Source: JANNOG01 sp031398915 (lineage in GTDB: Bacteria; Actinomycetota; Actinomycetes; Actinomycetales; JBBAYJ01). From it: a DNA stretch of 12,935 bases. The notes beneath the pieces were generated by a model. That model ran no database searches, was not told the origin of the DNA, and saw only the letters and a program-made list of their open reading frames with translations. The translations under genes and the position numbers were made by a program. Below, piece after piece: positions 6,615 through 12,935 of the stretch. The stretch covers positions 1 through 12,935 of the forward strand of contig JANNOG010000118.1 in NCBI GenBank assembly GCA_031398915.1. The letters run 5' to 3'. Every line of letters begins with the position of its first letter. Positions within the stretch are counted from its first letter, which is position 1.

Positions 6615-6626
6615 ATGGACCGGTGA
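6615..6626 (+). other. Possible three-codon upstream ORF leading into the TetR start
   Basis: ATG GAC CGG TGA is preceded by AAGGG (6603-6607) at a good 7-nt spacing. Its stop overlaps the GTG start of the TetR gene, which has no well-placed ribosome binding site of its own. Reinitiation is possible. Confidence 0.3.
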
Positions 6627-7243
6627 GCGACGAAGCTGTCCGGCGAACCCGGATGCGGGCACCGGAGCGCCGCGAGTCGATCCTCGCCGCGGCCTCCGAG
6701 GTCTTCGCCGAAGCCGGCTACCTGCGCGGCAAGACCTCCGCCGTGGCCAACCGGGTCGGCGTGACGGAACCGGTGGTGTTCCGCAACTTCACCACCAAGG
6801 CCGCACTGTTCGCCGCGGTCGTCGACCGGGCCGCCGACCACGTCTGCGACATGCTCGACCGGGTCACCGCGAGCACCATCCCAGTCACGAGCGCGCTCCG
6901 CACGATGCTGGACCCAGGCCACTTGCGCCAGGTGCACAGCGCGGGCACCGTCGGCGCGATCTTCGCCGACGCCTCCACCATCACCGGCGAACCGGAGATC
7001 GAAGCCGCCGCGAGGAAGGCGACACGGCGCTTCGCCACGTCGGTCACCGCGCTGCTCGACCGCGGCCAGACCGACGGCGAGTTGCGACAAGACCTCGACA
7101 CCGAAGTCGCGGCCTGGTGGCTGCTGTCGCTGGTGGCGTCGCAGAAGTTCCGGCACGGCACGGCCGCCGAACCGGCGGGGCTGGAGGTCAAGCTCGTCGA
7201 CGGCACGCTCAGCTTTCTCATCGACCCGGCCTCGACAAGCTGA
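6623..7243 (+). CDS. TetR/AcrR family transcriptional regulator
   Basis: The protein has 206 residues. The N-terminal DNA-binding domain is clear: RRESILAAASEVFAEAGY (16-33), then a helix-turn-helix TSAVANRVGVTEPVVFRNF (38-56) and the usual KAALFAAVVD. The C-terminal ligand domain is helical and not diagnostic, so the inducer is unknown. It is divergent from the methyltransferase gene with two palindromes between them, so it probably represses both that unit and itself. The GTG at 6623 overlaps a mini-ORF stop; an internal ATG at 6653 (MRAPERR) is the alternative start but has no visible ribosome binding site. The next gene downstream is a remnant, so the TetR gene is probably transcribed alone. 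Confidence 0.92.
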   Translation: MSDEAVRRTRMRAPERRESILAAASEVFAEAGYLRGKTSAVANRVGVTEPVVFRNFTTKAALFAAVVDRAADHVCDMLDRVTASTIPVTSALRTMLDPGHLRQVHSAGTVGAIFADASTITGEPEIEAAARKATRRFATSVTALLDRGQTDGELRQDLDTEVAAWWLLSLVASQKFRHGTAAEPAGLEVKLVDGTLSFLIDPASTS

Positions 7244-7309
7244 CGTGGTCACCGCGCTTCGAAGTCCTCCGAGTCGGTAGCTCGGCGGCGTTCCAGGAAA
7301 CCGTGTCGC

Positions 7310-7789
7310 GTGTGCGTCCTCGCTACGGCCGGGTCGGCCACCGCGCACGTGAGCATCGAGCCCGGCGAGATCAGCCGGTCGGGCTCCAGCATCGTGCAGT
7401 TCAAGGTTCCGACCGAGTCCGCGACGGCGGGCACGGTCAAGCTCGAACTGACCCTGCCCGCCGAGTTCCCGGTGTCCTCGGTGCGCACCGAGCCGAAGCC
7501 GGGCTGGACCGCACAGATCGCCCGCGCGAAGCTCGACAAGCCCGTGACCGTGAACAACGTCCAGCTCACCGAAGCGGTGCGCACGGTGACGTGGACCGCC
7601 GAACCGGGCACGCGCATCGGGCCGGAGCAGTTCGGGCTCTTCCACCTCATGCTCTCCGGTCTGCCCGACACCACCGACCGCCTCGTCATCTCGGCGACGC
7701 AGACCTACGACGACGGGAAGGTGGCCAACTGGGACACACCTCCCACGGCGGACGGTCGGGAGCCCGCGAGCCCCGCGCCGGGTCGATGA
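7310..7789 (+). pseudogene. DUF1775/YcnI-like copper-associated protein, truncated at both ends
   Basis: The open frame encodes 159 residues. The core matches YcnI-like DUF1775 proteins: TAHVSIEPGEI (11-21) with the His that follows signal cleavage and binds copper in this family, VQFKVPTESATAGTVKLELTL, PGWTAQI, and a tail reading KVANWDTPP. Two parts are missing. The signal peptide is only a stub (MCVLATAGSATA); upstream codons in the same frame are basic (ARRRSRKPCR) and offer no good start. The C-terminal transmembrane anchor is also absent: the frame stops right after EPASPAPGR, where it meets the stump of an ABC gene on the other strand. The core reads cleanly, so the damage may be recent. 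A cytoplasmic product is possible but unlikely to do the family's job. Confidence 0.7.
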
Positions 7790-7928
7790 AGTGTCGAACC
7801 ACCAGTGCTGGCAACAGTTCCACGATCGCTGCGCCCACCACTGCCACCGCGACGACGACGACGACGAGCCGGATCCGCCATGGGCGCGCCAGGTCCCACA
7901 ACTCTGGCCCTATCGAGGTCGTTTTCAC
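7780..7928 (-). pseudogene. N-terminal stump of an ABC exporter gene (second of a pair)
   Basis: A GTG at 7928 overlaps the TGA of the upstream ABC remnant as GTGA. About 49 residues follow that look like the start of an ABC exporter membrane domain: ELWDLARPWRIRL, a long hydrophobic helix (VVVVVAVAVVGAAIVELLPALVV) and RHFIDP. The similarity ends near 7780, where the sequence becomes the end of the DUF1775 gene on the plus strand. The rest of the membrane domain and the whole ATPase domain are missing. A short GAC repeat (7851-7867) encodes the run of Val residues. Confidence 0.65.
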
Positions 7929-8286
7929 GGACGGGTCGCCGGGTCGCGGACGTGGTGGCGTTGGGCGACGAACATGCGGGCGTAGAGGCCGCGGTTGTCG
8001 AGGAGTTCGGTGTGCGTGCCGCGTTCCACCACGCGCCCTCGGCCGGGGACGATCACGTGGTCGGCGTGGCGGAACGAGGCCAGCCTGGTGGAGCACAACA
8101 GGACGGTGGCGCCTGTCGAGCCAGGACGAGCGCGACCGGCACAGGGGCGAGCGCGACCACTCCGAGCGACGGGTCGTAGACGAGCATCGCGACCATCAGG
8201 GACGCGGAGAACAGCAGCGTGTCCCAGATCTGACGCCGGACACCGATTACGGGATAGACCCCCGCCGCAAAACTGCGAAACGTCAA
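7925..8286 (-). pseudogene. ABC exporter gene with large internal deletion and frameshift
   Basis: Two pieces of one ABC exporter are joined. The 5' piece (about 8286-8119) encodes part of a membrane domain: GVYPVIGVRRQIWDTLLFSA, MVAMLVYDPSLGVVALAPVP, ending VALVLAR. The 3' piece (about 8116-7925, another frame) encodes the end of an ATPase domain: TGATVLLCSTRLASF, HADHVIVPGRGRVVERGTH, TELLDNRGLYARMF, then stop. Walker A, signature motif and Walker B are all missing, and the reading frame changes at the join. The H-loop His position reads Thr (CSTRLAS). The N-terminal part of the membrane domain is also missing. It overlaps the next ABC stump by 4 nt, so the two once formed a heterodimeric exporter operon. 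The 5' limit is uncertain. Confidence 0.75.
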
Positions 8287-8313
8287 GTTGTTAAAGCGTG
8301 CCGGTTGTGGCTG

Positions 8314-8976
8314 TCAAGCCTGTGGAAGTTGACCGCTCCGTACGTCGGGCTTTCGCGTCGGTGGTGGGGTGCGAGGCTCGGCTGGCGGGGTGTGGCGCAG
8401 TCCGGCGCGAACGGCTGCGGCGGCGACGGTCTGGAACATCCGGTCGATGTCTTCGGCGGGTTCGGTGAACCCGCCGAAGACCCAGGCGCGGATGGCGGTG
8501 GTGAGCATCCCGGCGACCATGGCGGCAAGCAGTGGGGGTGGGACCGCCGGGCTGGTGTCCGTAGCGAGCCGGCCGGTGAGGCGTTCGGTGAGCATGGTGG
8601 TGAGTTCGTCCTGCAGCGCGGTCATGAACAGGTTCAGGCCACGGCCACGGGCAAGGACCTGGTACAGCTCGACCTGGGCGCCGATGTGGCGAAGCAGCGC
8701 GAGGCTGGGCAGCAGCCGCGCGGGCCCGCCGGCGGGGGTGGCGGGTCCCGCGGTGTCGGCGGTGAATGCGGCGAGCATGCGCTGTACTCCGTCGACGAGC
8801 AGGTCGTCCTTATCGGTGAAGTGGGCGTAGAAGGTGGATCGGCCGATGTTGGCCCGGTCTGCGATCTCCTGCACGGTGATGCTGTCGTAGCGCTTCTGCC
8901 GCATCAGTTCGACCATGGCCCCCATGAGCATCTGCCGGGTCCGCAGTGACCGGCGGTCGGTCTTGACCTGGCGCAT
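8314..8976 (-). CDS. TetR/AcrR family regulator of the adjacent ABC transporter
   Basis: The protein has 220 residues. The N-terminal domain is typical: RRSLRTRQMLMGAMVELM (8-25), YDSITVQEIADRANIGRSTF (30-49) containing the helix-turn-helix, then YAHFTDKDDLL (50-60). The C-terminal part (about 100-195) is helical and resembles that of actinobacterial TetR proteins controlling exporters. The last 20 residues are Pro/Arg-rich. The ATG at 8976 is chosen because GGAAGGAGG sits 6 nt upstream; the longer frame to 9177 would run through the divergent promoter. It is transcribed away from the MacB-like ABC genes and a palindrome lies between them, so it most likely represses that transporter and itself. 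The inducer is unknown. Confidence 0.93.
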   Translation of the reverse strand: MRQVKTDRRSLRTRQMLMGAMVELMRQKRYDSITVQEIADRANIGRSTFYAHFTDKDDLLVDGVQRMLAAFTADTAGPATPAGGPARLLPSLALLRHIGAQVELYQVLARGRGLNLFMTALQDELTTMLTERLTGRLATDTSPAVPPPLLAAMVAGMLTTAIRAWVFGGFTEPAEDIDRMFQTVAAAAVRAGLRHTPPAEPRTPPPTRKPDVRSGQLPQA

Positions 8977-9043
8977 CCGACGCCTCCTTCCCGGACAGTT
9001 CGGCGCTGATGTCCCGTAGTGGACGGAGCCGGCGTTCTGTGGC

Positions 9044-9074
9044 TTGACGGGGATCGACGCAGCGGAACAATACT
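9044..9074 (+). promoter_or_regulatory. Candidate promoter of the ABC transporter operon
   Basis: TTGACG (9044-9049) matches 5 of 6 positions of the -35 consensus. AATACT (9069-9074) matches 4 of 6 for the -10, with a long 19-nt spacer. The palindrome at 9083-9094 would cover the transcription start. Confidence 0.3.
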
Positions 9075-9082
9075 CCTTTACA

Positions 9083-9094
9083 AGACAAGCGTCT
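9083..9094. promoter_or_regulatory. Candidate TetR operator
   Basis: AGACAAGCGTCT is an inverted repeat AGAC-N4-GTCT in the gap between the TetR gene and the ABC operon. On the minus strand it overlaps a possible -35 (TAGACG, 9095-9090), which stands 17 nt from TATTGT (9072-9067), a candidate promoter for the TetR gene. A single dimeric repressor could therefore block both directions. Confidence 0.5.
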
Positions 9095-9146
9095 ATTAAC
9101 CAACGGTCGTCCAAGACCGGGAACCGGCACGTAGCGAGGAGCGGAT

Positions 9147-9893
9147 ATGGCCAGGTTTGTCGCGCATCCACCACCACCGCCGCCGTCCGACCAGGTCTGC
9201 GGACCGATGGTGCGGGTCAGCGGGGCGACGAGGACGTACCGCGTCGGCACGGCGGTGTTCGAGGCGCTGAGCGGCGTCGACGTGACCGCCCAGGCAGGCG
9301 AGTTCGTGGCCATCGTGGGCCGATCCGGATCGGGCAAGTCGACCTTGCTGAACCTGATCGCCGGTATCGACCAACCGACCGCCGGGCGGGTCGAGGTTGC
9401 CGGTACCGATCTCGGGGAGCTGAGCGAGAACCGGCTCGCCGCGTGGCGCGGGCGCACCGTCGGGGTGGTGTTCCAGTTCTTCCAACTACTGCCCACGCTG
9501 ACCGTGGCGGAGAACGTCATGCTGCCGATGGAGCTGTCCGGCGGCGTACCGGCGGGCAAACGCCGCCCCCTGGCGATGGAACTGCTCGACCGGGTCGGGA
9601 TCTCCGGGCTCGCGGACAAACTTCCGTCCATGATGTCCGGCGGCGAGCAGCAGCGCGCCGCAATCGCCCGAGCCCTGGCCAACGACCCACCCGTGCTCGT
9701 GGCAGACGAGCCCACCGGCAACCTCGACGCCACCACCGGCGACGCCGTGCTGGAACTGCTCGCCACGCTCGCCGCCGACGGTACCTGCGTGCTGATGGTC
9801 ACCCACGAGCGCGATATCGCCGAGCGGGTATCGCGCACCGTCACCCTCGCAGACGGGCGGATCGTCCGGGACACGGAGGCCGTGCCGTGCTGA
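9147..9893 (+). CDS. ABC transporter ATP-binding protein (MacB/LolD type)
   Basis: The protein has 248 residues with a complete ATPase: Walker A GRSGSGKST (58-66), Q-loop Gln110 in VVFQFFQLLPTLTVAEN, signature SGGEQQRAAIARAL (164-177), Walker B VLVADE (183-188), D-loop GNLD and switch His220 in VTHERD. GKRRPLAMELL and the ADEPTGNLD form are typical of the MacB/LolD/FtsE subgroup that powers FtsX-like permeases. GAGGAG precedes the ATG at 9147. Residues 1-20 include six consecutive Pro and do not resemble the family; Met21 (MVRVSG, 9207) is where the usual N terminus begins, but it lacks a good ribosome binding site. The permease gene overlaps the last 7 nt. The substrate is unknown; compound export or cell-envelope stress defence is usual for this layout. 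Confidence 0.96.
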   Translation: MARFVAHPPPPPPSDQVCGPMVRVSGATRTYRVGTAVFEALSGVDVTAQAGEFVAIVGRSGSGKSTLLNLIAGIDQPTAGRVEVAGTDLGELSENRLAAWRGRTVGVVFQFFQLLPTLTVAENVMLPMELSGGVPAGKRRPLAMELLDRVGISGLADKLPSMMSGGEQQRAAIARALANDPPVLVADEPTGNLDATTGDAVLELLATLAADGTCVLMVTHERDIAERVSRTVTLADGRIVRDTEAVPC

Positions 9894-12259
9894 ACGTGCG
9901 TTCCCGCAAGGTCCTTCGCGATCTGCGCCTCCAGTGGGGCCGGGCCGTCATGGTGGTCGTGGCAATGGCGCTCGGAGTAGTCGGCACCACCGCGATCTCG
10001 ACGAGCTACTACGTCGCCAAACGCGAGCAGCGCGACGCGTTCCTCGGCTCCCACCCCGTCTCAGCGACGCTCATCGTCGACGGCCTCACCCCGCAGGCAC
10101 TAGCGGCGGCGCGCGCAGTGCCAGGCGTCGACACCGCAGAAACCATCATCGAAAGCCCCGGCGCCAGGATCCGCCTACCCGATGGTGAGTGGATACCCGT
10201 GGACCTGTCGGCGCGGGCCGACTACGAGACCACCACGATCGCGCGGCCCACCCCACGGACCGGCGCCTGGCCACCGCCGTCCGGCCAGATCGTCATCGAG
10301 GCCTCGTCGGACGGCGGTATCCGCTCCGTCAAGGCGGGCGACACCGTCGAGGTGGAGACGCCCGGTTCGGCGACGCAGTCGCTGACGGTCGCCGGGACCG
10401 CCAGCGACCCCAGTCTCGCACCCGGCTGGGTCGAGGGCGCCGCGTACGGCTTCGTCACCACCGACACCATGGCCCGGCTCGGCGTCACGGCGGCGCCGCG
10501 CGAGCTCCGCCTCCTCGTCGGCGGCAACAGGCTCGACCGGAGCCAGGTCGAGGCGGTCACCGCTGCGGTCACCGCCCGCCTCACGATGGCCGGGGCCCAG
10601 GTCGCCAGCATCGACGTGCCCGACCCCGGCGCCCACCCGCACCAGGACATCATGAAGGGAATGCTCGGGCTGGAACTGCTGTTCGGCGGGCTCGCGCTGG
10701 CGCTCAGCGCGCTGCTGACCGTCACTGTGGTCTCCGCGCTGCTGTCCGGTCAGGTACGCCAGATCGGCACCCTCAAGGCGGTCGGCGCCCGCACCGGGCA
10801 GATCGTCGGCGGCTACGCCGCGATGGTCGTCCTGCTCGGCGGTGTTGCCTGCGCCGTCGGCTGGACCCTCGGCCGGCTCGCAGGCCTGGCCTACGCCGAC
10901 TTCGTCGCCACGTTCATGAACTTCGAGGTCGCCGACACCGGGATGCCGGTGTGGCTGATCGCCGCCCAACTCCTCACCGGGCTCGCCGTACCGGTCCTCA
11001 CCATGGGCGCCGTACTCCTGCGCGCGACCCGGATCACCGCCGCACAGGCGATGCACGACCACGGCGCGGTCCGCGCCGCCCGCCCCGCCGCCGGCGTCGC
11101 CGCCGCGCTCTCGGCCCGCCGGCTGCCTCGGCTACCGCTGATGGGCGTCCGCAACGCCTTCCGGCGGCGGGGCCGGCTGATCCTGGCGGCCAGCGCTCTC
11201 GCCATCGCCGGCGGCATCTTCATGGCCGCGGGCAACCTCACCACCGGTCTGGAGGAGACGTTCGTCGACAGCGAAATCAACTCCGAACCGTATGACGTCA
11301 CCGCCCGCACCGACCGGCCGTACCCCGTCGACCGAATCACCGCCGCAGCCGGCACCGTGCCTGGCGTGACCCGGGTGGAGGGTTGGCTCACCGCCCCCGC
11401 CACCGCCGGCGCGGCCGAGACCATCAGCCTCGCCGGCGTCGACACCGCCAGCCCGGTGCTGGACCTGGCGATTCTCGACGGCCGCTCCCTGACCCCGGCC
11501 AGCCGGAACGAGATCGTCATCAGCCAGGGCCTCGCCGGGGACATCCCCGGAGCCCGCGTCGGCACCGAGCTAACCCTCCAGATCGCGGGCAAGGCAACCA
11601 CGTGGCGCATCGTCGGCGTCGCCAGGACGGTCCGCGGCGGGATCGGCTGGGTACCCCGCGACGACCTCGCTGGCGCGCTCGGCGTCCCCGGCACCGCCAA
11701 CACGGTGCGGGTCGTCACCACCAACCACGATCTGTCCACCGTCAAGACCACGCAGGACGCCCTCGACCAGGCCCTCGCCAGCTCCGCAGTGACTGTCGTC
11801 GGCCGCAGCACCCTGTTCGACACCAGGCAGATCCTGGAGGAACACAAAGTAATCTTCAACGTCCTGCTCGACCTGATGGCCCTGCTCAGCGTCATCGTCG
11901 GCGGGATAGGACTGGCCATCACCCTCACTGTGTCCGTCGTCGAACGCACACGCGAGATCGGCATCCTGCGCGCCATCGGCTCCACCACAGCGAAGCTCCT
12001 CACCCTCGTCGGCGTGGAGGCGGCCGTGACTGGCGCGGTCAGCTGGGTGCTCGCGCTGATCCTGGCCGGCCCGGCGACGGTGCTGTTCGATCAACTCTTC
12101 GGCAACCTCCTGTTGAACGCGCCCATCGCCTTCGCCGTCAATGGCTGGATGATCGCTGCCTGGCTCGCCATCGTGACCGTCTTCTGCGCCGTCGCCAGCA
12201 TCGTGCCGGCCCGACGCGCCGCGGCGATGACCGTCAGCAGCACCCTCGCCTACGAGTAG
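9887..12259 (+). CDS. FtsX-like ABC transporter permease, two FtsX domains
   Basis: The protein has 790 residues. An N-terminal transmembrane helix (about 19-39) is followed by a large extracellular MacB-PCD-like domain (about 45-250). Next come a first FtsX domain with three helices (about 258-288, 305-335 and 355-380, with RQIGTLKAVGAR at 291-302), another helix (about 430-450), a second extracellular domain (about 455-650), and a second FtsX domain (about 657-782, with ERTREIGILRAIGST at 686-700). The protein ends PARRAAAMTVSSTLAYE. Doubled FtsX permeases of this kind are common in actinobacteria beside MacB-type ATPases. The GTG start overlaps the ATPase stop (GTGCTGA), with GGAGG upstream; the longer open frame beginning near 9044 is antisense and leader sequence. 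It should form the membrane part of one transporter with the ATPase. The substrate cannot be deduced. Confidence 0.95.
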   Translation: MLNVRSRKVLRDLRLQWGRAVMVVVAMALGVVGTTAISTSYYVAKREQRDAFLGSHPVSATLIVDGLTPQALAAARAVPGVDTAETIIESPGARIRLPDGEWIPVDLSARADYETTTIARPTPRTGAWPPPSGQIVIEASSDGGIRSVKAGDTVEVETPGSATQSLTVAGTASDPSLAPGWVEGAAYGFVTTDTMARLGVTAAPRELRLLVGGNRLDRSQVEAVTAAVTARLTMAGAQVASIDVPDPGAHPHQDIMKGMLGLELLFGGLALALSALLTVTVVSALLSGQVRQIGTLKAVGARTGQIVGGYAAMVVLLGGVACAVGWTLGRLAGLAYADFVATFMNFEVADTGMPVWLIAAQLLTGLAVPVLTMGAVLLRATRITAAQAMHDHGAVRAARPAAGVAAALSARRLPRLPLMGVRNAFRRRGRLILAASALAIAGGIFMAAGNLTTGLEETFVDSEINSEPYDVTARTDRPYPVDRITAAAGTVPGVTRVEGWLTAPATAGAAETISLAGVDTASPVLDLAILDGRSLTPASRNEIVISQGLAGDIPGARVGTELTLQIAGKATTWRIVGVARTVRGGIGWVPRDDLAGALGVPGTANTVRVVTTNHDLSTVKTTQDALDQALASSAVTVVGRSTLFDTRQILEEHKVIFNVLLDLMALLSVIVGGIGLAITLTVSVVERTREIGILRAIGSTTAKLLTLVGVEAAVTGAVSWVLALILAGPATVLFDQLFGNLLLNAPIAFAVNGWMIAAWLAIVTVFCAVASIVPARRAAAMTVSSTLAYE

Positions 12260-12326
12260 CCCCGGTCGGCCAGCAATCCGTCGCGGCCCCGTCCGAACCA
12301 CACCTCACCGTCCGACCGGAGAAACC

Positions 12327-12461
12327 ATGTCCCGTATCGCCCTCACGAACCGCCGGCGACGCGTCGCGATCAAGGCCGCTGTGATCACGGCACTGGTTAT
12401 CGCCGGGGGCCTCGGCGTCTACTTCCTCATCCAGGCCGTCATCGCCATGCACACCGCCTGA
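12327..12461 (+). CDS. 44-aa single-pass membrane protein downstream of the ABC permease
   Basis: A 45-codon frame encodes a very basic N terminus (TNRRRRVAIKAA, about 7-18), one hydrophobic helix (AVITALVIAGGLGVYFLIQA, 18-37) and a short tail AVIAMHTA. CGGAGAA lies 4 nt before the ATG, and the gene starts 67 nt after the permease stop on the same strand, so it is probably the last gene of that operon. By the positive-inside rule the N terminus faces the cytoplasm. I recognise no family. Small single-pass proteins can act as accessory subunits of transporters, which is a reasonable but untested idea here. Confidence 0.6.
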   Translation: MSRIALTNRRRRVAIKAAVITALVIAGGLGVYFLIQAVIAMHTA

Positions 12462-12486
12462 CGTCCCAGCGACGACCCGCCGGCCT

Positions 12487-12798
12487 GTGGCGACCCGCCC
12501 CGGTGCCGTACGCCGAACGTCTCCGCTGTTCGTGTCCCGTAACGGACAAGGAGATCCCGTCGAGCCATCGGTGCGGTCGTTGACGTACACCGTCGAGGTC
12601 GAGTCCGGTGTGGACGTCCCAGGAGGACCTGATGGATTCGACCGGATGGTGCGCGACGTTCTCACGCACCCGAAGAGCTGGATCGCCGGCGGACAGGACG
12701 CCTTCGCTCGGGTGTCGACAGCCGAGGCGGACATCCCGATCAGCCTGACCTCGCAGTTGACCACCAGAGACCTGTGCGGCTTCGCCATCCCCAACTAG
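12487..12798 (+). pseudogene. N-terminal part of a DUF3152 metallopeptidase-like protein, truncated
   Basis: The frame encodes 103 residues. From about residue 32 it matches the start of the DUF3152 domain: LTYTVEVESGVDV (32-44), FDRMVRDVLTHPKSWIAGGQ (51-70), FARVSTAEADIPISL (73-87) and TTRDLCG (92-98). It then stops after FAIPN. The family normally continues with a second Cys, a Val-Ile-Asn strand and an HExxH-like zinc site; none is encoded in any frame of the remaining bases. The first 31 residues are Arg/Pro/Ser-rich and show no signal peptide or membrane anchor, which a secreted enzyme would need. It is therefore most likely a remnant rather than a working gene, although the frame is clean. 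The GTG start is only weakly supported. Confidence 0.55.
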
Positions 12799-12826
12799 GT
12801 GGCTGGTGTTAAACGGTTGCCGGAGA

Positions 12827-12841
12827 GACCCGGTTCGGGTC
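12827..12841. terminator. Small hairpin after the DUF3152 remnant
   Basis: GACCCG (12827-12832) and CGGGTC (12836-12841) form a perfect 6-bp stem with a 3-nt loop. There is no T run. It could be a weak terminator for the plus-strand genes. I see nothing else in 12799-12935. Confidence 0.2.
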
Positions 12842-12935
12842 GTGAGAGGCCGTCAGCGCGGCTGAGGATTCCGGTTCCGGACGGGCGTCGGCGGCGGTTC
12901 GCGGGTTGATCACGGTCGTGGACGGCCGTGGGACC

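Noticed and set aside
7117..8949. 610-codon plus-strand frame
   Set aside because: It crosses the TetR gene, the DUF1775 gene, the ABC remnants and a second TetR gene in a non-matching frame; composition is Arg/Gly-rich with no domain.
8810..10054. 414-codon minus-strand frame opposite the ABC ATPase
   Set aside because: Its Ser/Arg-rich composition is that of a shadow of a GC-rich gene; the plus strand has complete ATPase motifs.
12820..12845. Possible tRNA T-arm (GGTTCG)
   Set aside because: The loop does not fit TTCRANY and no acceptor or anticodon arms are found around it.
1..12935. CRISPR arrays, insertion sequences, phage genes, rRNA or tRNA
   Set aside because: No regularly spaced repeats, transposase or integrase motifs, or RNA gene signatures were found on either strand.

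Overview
The window comes from a GC-rich actinobacterium. Codon third positions are mostly G/C, GTG starts are common, genes are joined by 4-nt stop/start overlaps, and the regulators and transporters look actinobacterial. The style suits Pseudonocardiales (Saccharothrix, Lentzea or Amycolatopsis type), but no marker gene fixes the genus.

Region A (1-5228, minus strand) is one tightly packed operon read right to left. It encodes a Tat-exported class V PLP enzyme, a membrane-anchored SGNH/DltD-AlgX-like protein, a 518-aa MBOAT O-acyltransferase, a free 76-aa carrier protein, and an adenylation (NRPS-type) protein that runs off the left edge. The adenylation protein carries the C-terminal remains of a heterocyclization (Cy) domain at its N terminus. 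Adenylation enzyme, free carrier, MBOAT and SGNH-like partner are the same functional parts as the Dlt D-alanylation pathway, but from different subfamilies. The extra exported PLP enzyme recalls PvdN, which modifies pyoverdine in the periplasm. My inference is a system that activates an acyl or aminoacyl group in the cytoplasm, hands it across the membrane to an extracellular acceptor, and may tailor it outside the cell. This is the most interesting part of the window. A 460-nt gene-free leader upstream holds a good -10 hexamer, nested dyads and half of an IdeR/DmdR-like iron box.

Region B (5689-7243) is a divergent pair: a SAM methyltransferase plus a 62-aa membrane protein on the minus strand, and a TetR regulator on the plus strand. 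Two near-identical 16-bp palindromic operators, 33 bp apart, lie between them.

Region C (7244-8313) holds gene remnants. A DUF1775/YcnI-like gene lacks a proper signal peptide and its C-terminal anchor. It abuts the stump of an ABC exporter gene, which is preceded by a second ABC exporter gene with most of its middle deleted and its frame shifted.

Region D (8314-12461) is a second regulator/transporter unit: a TetR regulator divergent from a MacB/LolD-type ATPase, a 790-aa FtsX-type permease, and a 44-aa single-pass membrane protein. A palindrome in the divergent promoter region is the likely operator.

Region E (12487-12935) holds a DUF3152 metallopeptidase-like gene cut off before its zinc site, then sequence in which I see no gene.
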